A stretch of DNA of 64,000 nt, from NCBI GenBank assembly GCA_003223135.1, contig QHXX01000022.1, positions 1 to 64,000 on the forward strand, in the 5' to 3' direction. Source of the DNA: Acidobacteriota bacterium. Its GTDB lineage: Bacteria; Acidobacteriota; Polarisedimenticolia; Gp22-AA2. The notes under the pieces are model-generated. The model did no database searches. It worked only from the letters and a program-made list of their open reading frames with translations, and had not been told where the DNA came from. Below are positions 59,959-64,000 of this stretch, piece after piece. The position numbers were made by a program, and so were the translations under genes. Position 1 is the first letter of the stretch; the number at the start of each line of letters is the position of its first letter.

Positions 59959-60669
59959 ATGTCCTACTACCGCACGCAATACAGTCCTCAGATCGGTCTT
60001 GGCGGCCGGATCACGCCCGGAGTCAAGGCGCTCCTGATCGTGAACGTGAGCGTCTTCGCGCTTCAGGTATTGGCGCAGCAGATCGCCGGGAGCGGGGATG
60101 TCGAGTTGATCTTCGGTCTGCTGCCGAACCTGGTCATCCACAAGCTCCAGTTGTGGCGGCTCGTCACTTACATGTTTTTGCACTCCACGAGTTGGCTGAG
60201 CCACCTGCTCCTGAACATGCTGATGCTCTGGATGTTCGGCACCGAGGTCGAGCGAGTTTGGGGCACGCGCGAATTTGTGAAGTATTACTTCGTGTGCGGC
60301 ATCGGTGCGGCCATCACCACCTGCTTCGTGTTCAAGGACAGCAACACCATCGGTGCCTCGGGCGCCATCTTCGGGGTGATGCTCGCCTACGGCCTGATGT
60401 ATCCCAACCGTCAGATCTTCTTCTGGTTCATCTTCCCGATGCGGGCCATCAGCTTCGTCATCCTGTGCACGGGGATCGAGCTCTTCTCGCTGCTGAGCCT
60501 GCAGGACGGTGTGGCCCACTTCGCCCACCTGGGGGGGATGCTATTCGGCTACCTCTACCTGAAGCGCGTCTGGCGCGTGCGACAATTCTGGAGCGAACTC
60601 CGCTGGCGGCTGCGGCGGCGCCGCTTCCGCGTCATGCGCTCAGGGGACGACCAGTATCCCTTCCATTGA
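59959..60669 (+). CDS. Rhomboid-family intramembrane serine protease
   Basis: A 236-residue six-helix membrane protease. The catalytic dyad is Ser134 in IGASGAIFGVMLAYG and His190 in VAHFAHLGGMLFGYLY; the WRLVTYMFLHS entry motif and HLLLNMLMLWMFG are typical. The C-terminal tail is very basic (RWRLRRRRFRV). It cleaves membrane-anchored substrates near the periplasmic face. It has its own leaderless-type promoter and converges with the secreted-protein operon. Confidence 0.93.
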   Translation: MSYYRTQYSPQIGLGGRITPGVKALLIVNVSVFALQVLAQQIAGSGDVELIFGLLPNLVIHKLQLWRLVTYMFLHSTSWLSHLLLNMLMLWMFGTEVERVWGTREFVKYYFVCGIGAAITTCFVFKDSNTIGASGAIFGVMLAYGLMYPNRQIFFWFIFPMRAISFVILCTGIELFSLLSLQDGVAHFAHLGGMLFGYLYLKRVWRVRQFWSELRWRLRRRRFRVMRSGDDQYPFH

Positions 60670-60722
60670 TCCGGGGCGGGCGCGCGCCCGGGGACCATCT
60701 TCCTGCTCGGAGTCCTGCGGGA

Positions 60723-61622
60723 TCAGTTGCAGACGAGAGGCACGTAGGATGCGGCCGTATCCGCGCCGAACCGATACGTGATCTGCGGAGGCATGTCGAC
60801 GCGCTGCAGCAGCTGGATGAGGCCGTTGGCGAAGCGGAACACGAGCACGCTCTCCAGATCGCGCGCCGGGACGACCAGGATCAGGTGCCGGCAGTCGCCA
60901 CTCGATCCGACGGCCCAGACGGCAGCCTTGATGCCGGAGACGACGGGAACGTCGGTCCCGCCCTCGATGGTCATCCCGCCGGCCAGGAGCTGCCTTCCAT
61001 GCTGGCCCGTGACGGGCGCGTCCACGCCGCCGCGCAACGCCACGTTGCCGGGCGGACGCGGCGACTCGATGTCGCGGCGCGTGCCCCCCACGTTCAGGAA
61101 GCGCGGCGCCGCGAACAACCGTCCGGTGACCAGCTCGAGTGGCGCGTACAGGTATTTGTCGGTCCGCGCGGCATAAAAAAGGTAGGAACCGGTCATGTCG
61201 GTCCCGATGCGCGGCAGGTCGTCGTCGCCGACGCCAAAGGTCAGGTAATGAAAATTGGTCCAGTTGCCGCCCGCGAAGCGCGCGTAAGCGATCTTTCTAT
61301 AAAGTCCGTCCGATCGGCTCCAGACCAGGACGGCCGATCCGGTCGCATCCAGCGCGAGGAAAGGCGCGGAGTCGCGTGTGGCATCCATCGTGGGCGGGAC
61401 GACGCCCGTGCGGGCGCCGTAGGCGTCCGTGAAAGTGTAGTTGATCCTCCACGACTCCTCACCGGAGAGGGTGGGACGGAGCTGCTCCGAGACCTCGAGC
61501 GAAGACCCGTCGGGCAGACTGAGGCAGCGTGGGGAAGCCAGCGCAGGCAGGCCTGAGGCGGCGAGCCAAACGAGGGCCGTCACGGCCATCCCCGTCGCAG
61601 TCCTTCTGCCCACGTCTCGCAC
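60723..61622 (-). CDS. Secreted protein of unknown function
   Basis: A 299-residue exported protein with a signal peptide (hydrophobic about 11-30, ending PALASP). The mature part is beta-rich, with LVWSRSDGLYRKIAYARF, YLTFGVGDDDLPRIG and LFYAARTDKYLYAPLE, suggesting a propeller or beta-sandwich. It ends in a single cysteine (PLVCN). I do not recognise the family. GTG 61622 is chosen because a GGAGG lies six bases upstream, eight bases after the TPR gene stop. It is the last gene of the XRE-TPR-secreted protein operon. Confidence 0.65.
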   Translation of the reverse strand: MRDVGRRTATGMAVTALVWLAASGLPALASPRCLSLPDGSSLEVSEQLRPTLSGEESWRINYTFTDAYGARTGVVPPTMDATRDSAPFLALDATGSAVLVWSRSDGLYRKIAYARFAGGNWTNFHYLTFGVGDDDLPRIGTDMTGSYLFYAARTDKYLYAPLELVTGRLFAAPRFLNVGGTRRDIESPRPPGNVALRGGVDAPVTGQHGRQLLAGGMTIEGGTDVPVVSGIKAAVWAVGSSGDCRHLILVVPARDLESVLVFRFANGLIQLLQRVDMPPQITYRFGADTAASYVPLVCN

Positions 61623-61630
61623 GCGCCCTC

Positions 61631-62542
61631 CTAGAAGGGGTTCTTCAGGTTGATGATATTGCTCACGTCGAAGGTCCGGAGGAACTGCTTCAGCACCGGC
61701 AGGTGGGGATAGAGCTCCTGCAGCCTGTCGAAGTAGAAGTCGCTTCGCTCCTCGTTCTCCATCAATAGGTTGACTTCGCCGAGCAAGTAGTAGCAGTTCT
61801 TCAGGATGTCCTTGTAGTCCTTCTCCGTGGCGATCGCCAGCGCCTTCTCGCCATGCTCCTCCGCACGCTTCAGCTCCTTGAGTTGCATGTAGGCGAAACA
61901 CAGGTCCTGGTAGCACTCCACCAGGCAGCGCGTATTGCCGTTGGCGAGGGAGATCTGGAGCGCCTCGAGGATGATGGCGATTCCCTGGCGGTAGCGCTTC
62001 TTGAGCAGACTGCAGTACCCGAGGTTCTCCTTGATGTAGTCCACCGGGTACGAGGTCCCGAGGCCGCCTCGCTGGCTGAGAGTCAGGGCGAAGCGATACT
62101 CCGCCATGGCGTCGTCCAGGTAACTCATGTTCATGTAAATGTTGGCGATCAGATTGTGGCAGGTTGCCTTCCACGTATAGTTGTCTATGGTGTCGCTGGC
62201 CCTGAGCGCGCGCTTGGCGTACAGCAGAGCTTTCTGCAGGCGCCCCTGCCGGCGCAGGGCGCTGGCCAGGTTGGAGGAGGCAATGAAGATGATGTTGGGG
62301 TCGGGGCTCTTGAGCAGGATCTCGCGCAGGCCCTTCTCGGCCTCCTGGATCTGGCCCTGGGAGAGCCGGGCGGTCGAGAGGTTGCACACCGCCCTGTGGA
62401 TCAGGTGCGGGTCGTTCAACTCGCGGGCGATCTGAAGAGCGGCCTCGAACTGTTCCGCTGCCAGCCGAAACTCTCCGCGACGCACCTGCAGCGTCCCTTC
62501 GGCCGTCAACTCCGAGTAGCGCGCCACGACATCCGGGGGCAT
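61631..62542 (-). CDS. TPR-repeat protein
   Basis: A 303-residue protein consisting of about seven TPR units (for example LAAEQFEAALQIARELND, RRQGRLQKALLYAKRALR, EEHGEKALAIATEKDY) without catalytic domain, signal peptide or membrane segment. Such proteins mediate protein contacts; those coupled to XRE regulators often form the peptide-sensing arm of a regulator. It lies 10 bases after the XRE gene and eight bases before the secreted-protein gene. Partner unknown. Confidence 0.85.
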   Translation of the reverse strand: MPPDVVARYSELTAEGTLQVRRGEFRLAAEQFEAALQIARELNDPHLIHRAVCNLSTARLSQGQIQEAEKGLREILLKSPDPNIIFIASSNLASALRRQGRLQKALLYAKRALRASDTIDNYTWKATCHNLIANIYMNMSYLDDAMAEYRFALTLSQRGGLGTSYPVDYIKENLGYCSLLKKRYRQGIAIILEALQISLANGNTRCLVECYQDLCFAYMQLKELKRAEEHGEKALAIATEKDYKDILKNCYYLLGEVNLLMENEERSDFYFDRLQELYPHLPVLKQFLRTFDVSNIINLKNPF

Positions 62543-62552
62543 GGAAGGCTCC

Positions 62553-62930
62553 TCAGTTGTCTTTCTTGACTCTGTCGTCCCTTACTTTTTCTTCGGATTG
62601 GAGCTTGAACTGGATGAAGTCCTGGACTTCGTCCTGGGCCCGCGGCGAGAGCCTCTGGTACTGGCGCAGGAATTCGTACTCGCGGTCGCGCGTGGCGCCC
62701 GAAGCCTCCTCATTGAAGAAGTCGGCGATGTTCATCTCGAAGATCGAAAGGATCTTGAAGAGAGTCTCCAGGCTGACCTTGTATTCTCCGTTCTCCATCC
62801 GGCACAGATCGGATTGCTGGATCCCGATGCGGTGCGCCAGGTCCGCCTGGGTGAGTGCCCGATCCTTGCGGAGCGACCGGATCCTGGACCCCACCAGCAA
62901 AGACTGTCTCTTAAATTTTGACGTCATCAT
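62553..62930 (-). CDS. XRE-family transcriptional regulator
   Basis: A 125-residue DNA-binding protein. The helix-turn-helix is LTQADLAHRIGIQQSDLCRMENGEYKVSLETL (about 27-58, read in two parts), followed by a short acidic C-terminal helix region (QRLSPRAQDEVQDFIQF) that may dimerise or contact the TPR protein. ATG 62930 is chosen over an upstream extension at 63002. It is first in a three-gene operon and divergent from the sigma factor gene, so it may autoregulate and control the 390-base divergent region. Confidence 0.85.
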   Translation of the reverse strand: MMTSKFKRQSLLVGSRIRSLRKDRALTQADLAHRIGIQQSDLCRMENGEYKVSLETLFKILSIFEMNIADFFNEEASGATRDREYEFLRQYQRLSPRAQDEVQDFIQFKLQSEEKVRDDRVKKDN

Positions 62931-63009
62931 GCGGTATATCCGGGATGGTTCCCCTGAACTGCCTGAAAAACAAGACACTTGAGTCCGATGTCGGTAAACC
63001 AAAAAGTTC

Positions 63010-63038
63010 TTGACACGCTTGTTGCGCCAACATATACT
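63010..63038 (+). promoter_or_regulatory. Consensus promoter upstream of the sigma factor
   Basis: TTGACA and TATACT are exactly 17 bases apart, an essentially perfect sigma-70 promoter facing the sigma factor gene. The predicted start site is near 63045. Confidence 0.75.
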
Positions 63039-63319
63039 TGCGTCGTCAGCTCACACAGCCACAACCATTCGCCGCGTCAATATCTTGATGAAACCGTCGA
63101 GACAAAGCGCGCAGCCGGTTCGCATTCAACCTTCCCAAACGCCTGTCGACCAGGAAACCAAAATGTCTCTAGACGCTTTCGTCGCCGAAGGGGGTCTGCG
63201 TCTGGGCGCCTGAGCCCAAAAAAGTTGACCTAAATGTATGGTGTTACGAAAACGAAGTCAAGGGAAAAAGAGGTCACCCTGCGCTGCCAGGCAGGGGATC
63301 ATGGAGAAGGGCGAGCCTG
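63039..63319 (+). other. Long, AT-richer leader of the sigma factor gene
   Basis: About 275 bases between the predicted start site and the ATG contain no supported ORF and are less GC-rich than the rest of the window. A small hairpin (CCCTGC and GCAGGG around an eight-base loop, 63277-63296) lies before the ribosome-binding region. Post-transcriptional control is possible but unproven. Confidence 0.45.
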
Positions 63320-64000
63320 ATGGCAAATCGTTCTTTTGAAAGAAGTTCCTGCGTTTCGAAATACCTTCAGGAGATCAGCGAGTACCCCCTCCTCACGAAG
63401 GAAGAAGAACATGAGATCGCCGTGCGCATGGGAGAGGTCGCCGGCAAGGATGGGTCGTACCACGATCTCGTCAAATCCAACCTGAGCTTCGTCGTCAAGA
63501 TCGCCAGCGAATATAAGAACATGGGTCTTCCCTTCGAGGACCTGTTGAACGAGGGGAACATAGGGCTTATCGAAGCCGCCCACCACTTCGATCCTGCGCG
63601 GGGAACGAAGTTCATCACCTACGCCATCTGGTGGATCCGCAAATCCATTCTGAAGGCCCTGTCGCAGCACGCCGCCATGGTCCGCATCCCCAACTACCAG
63701 CTCAAGAAAGTCCGCAACGTGCGCAACACCGAGCGCATGCTGGCAAAAGAGCTGGGCCGGGAGGCGGACCGGGAGGAGATTTCGAAGGAGCTGCGGGTCA
63801 CTATCGCCAAGATCGACGAGATCCTGCAGATGAAGATGCGGGAGCTGTCCCTGGACGAGAAGGTCGGCAAGGACAAGGACACGCCGATCTCGGATTACCT
63901 CGTGGATGGGCGGTCGATCAATCCCGAGGACGAGTTGATCAAGAACGAGAGCCAGGGCGTCATCCGTATGGCGCTCCGCAGCCTGAGCGATCAGGAACAG
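63320..64000 (+). CDS. Sigma-70-family RNA polymerase sigma factor (3' end outside window)
   Basis: The first 227 codons of a group 1/2-like sigma factor. Region 1.2 is YLQEISEYPLLTKEEEHEIA. Region 2 has LVKSNLSFVVKIASEYKNMG, FEDLLNEGNIGLIEAAHHFD and FITYAIWWIRKSILKAL, including the core-binding and -10-recognition helices. Region 3 begins at VRIPNYQLKKVRNV. The window ends before region 4. There is no long acidic N-terminal region 1.1, which fits an RpoS/HrdB-type alternative or a short RpoD. The ATG has a purine-rich site upstream. It is driven by the consensus promoter at 63010. Confidence 0.93.
   Translation, partial: MANRSFERSSCVSKYLQEISEYPLLTKEEEHEIAVRMGEVAGKDGSYHDLVKSNLSFVVKIASEYKNMGLPFEDLLNEGNIGLIEAAHHFDPARGTKFITYAIWWIRKSILKALSQHAAMVRIPNYQLKKVRNVRNTERMLAKELGREADREEISKELRVTIAKIDEILQMKMRELSLDEKVGKDKDTPISDYLVDGRSINPEDELIKNESQGVIRMALRSLSDQEQ

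Noticed and set aside
60670-60722. GC-rich palindrome between the convergent rhomboid and secreted-protein genes as a bidirectional terminator
   Set aside because: Stem is possible but there is no T-run on either strand.
59424-61556. 710-codon plus-strand frame across HNH, rhomboid and the secreted-protein gene
   Set aside because: Out of frame with two confidently identified genes and antisense to a third.
1-64000. CRISPR arrays, tRNA genes, insertion sequences or phage genes
   Set aside because: No regularly spaced repeats, no tRNA T-loop signatures in a cloverleaf context, and no transposase, integrase or structural phage motif were seen.

Overview
The window is about 64 kb of uniformly GC-rich bacterial chromosome. 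It starts four bases before a glutaredoxin gene and ends inside a sigma-70-family factor. A TonB-dependent receptor, an LpxL-like acyltransferase and a Wzx-like flippase indicate a Gram-negative envelope. Secreted peptidases and amidohydrolases, IorAB-type molybdenum hydroxylase subunits, TPR/Ser-Thr kinase proteins and many 1-4 bp gene overlaps suggest an Acidobacteriota-like organism, but no rRNA or marker gene settles this. I saw no tRNA, rRNA, CRISPR array, insertion sequence or prophage.

Layout. 0-11.8 kb: glutaredoxin, a TPR-pseudokinase-kinase protein, a flavin reductase, two VOC proteins, a DUF983 protein, an M20 peptidase-methyltransferase-EF-P (EfpL-type) run, a Tat-signal peptide protein with an amidase, an SDR and a YceI protein. 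11.9-18.7 kb: a minus-strand vitamin B12 acquisition locus with its own promoter, cobalamin riboswitch and terminator, then a surface protein, a BtuB-like receptor, a beta-propeller protein and a BtuF-like protein; its middle is damaged. 18.7-34.1 kb: a DUF309-SRPBCC fusion, an ACT-domain protein, an acyltransferase and acyl-CoA ligase, a PHP hydrolase, a large secreted subtilase, then two divergent operons (ACP-GT2-B12 radical SAM and dehydratase-KS-ArsC-chain-length factor) that look like an unusual acyl/polyene pathway. 34.1-39.7 kb: a six-gene minus-strand run from Sir2 to a DUF2007-like protein, including larC, metG and tatD. 40.1-46 kb: IorBA, a broken APC permease and an amidohydrolase. 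46-54.5 kb: a flippase-methyltransferase fusion, a glycosyltransferase, and a minus-strand M16-M16-aminoacylase operon. 54.8-64 kb: asparaginase, thioredoxin, a TlpA-like protein, HflX, Ddl, an HNH nuclease, rhomboid, a minus-strand XRE-TPR-secreted protein operon, and the sigma factor.

Two cross-cutting patterns stand out. First, several genes have a TANNNT -10 element ending exactly 6 bases before the start codon, four of them also with a TTGNNN -35 at 17-18 bp, as expected for leaderless mRNAs. Second, at least four coding regions (TonB receptor/propeller, propeller/C-terminal domain, chain-length factor, APC permease) are interrupted by frame-breaking junctions, two of which remove conserved core sequence. 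These are either genuine decay or assembly errors.
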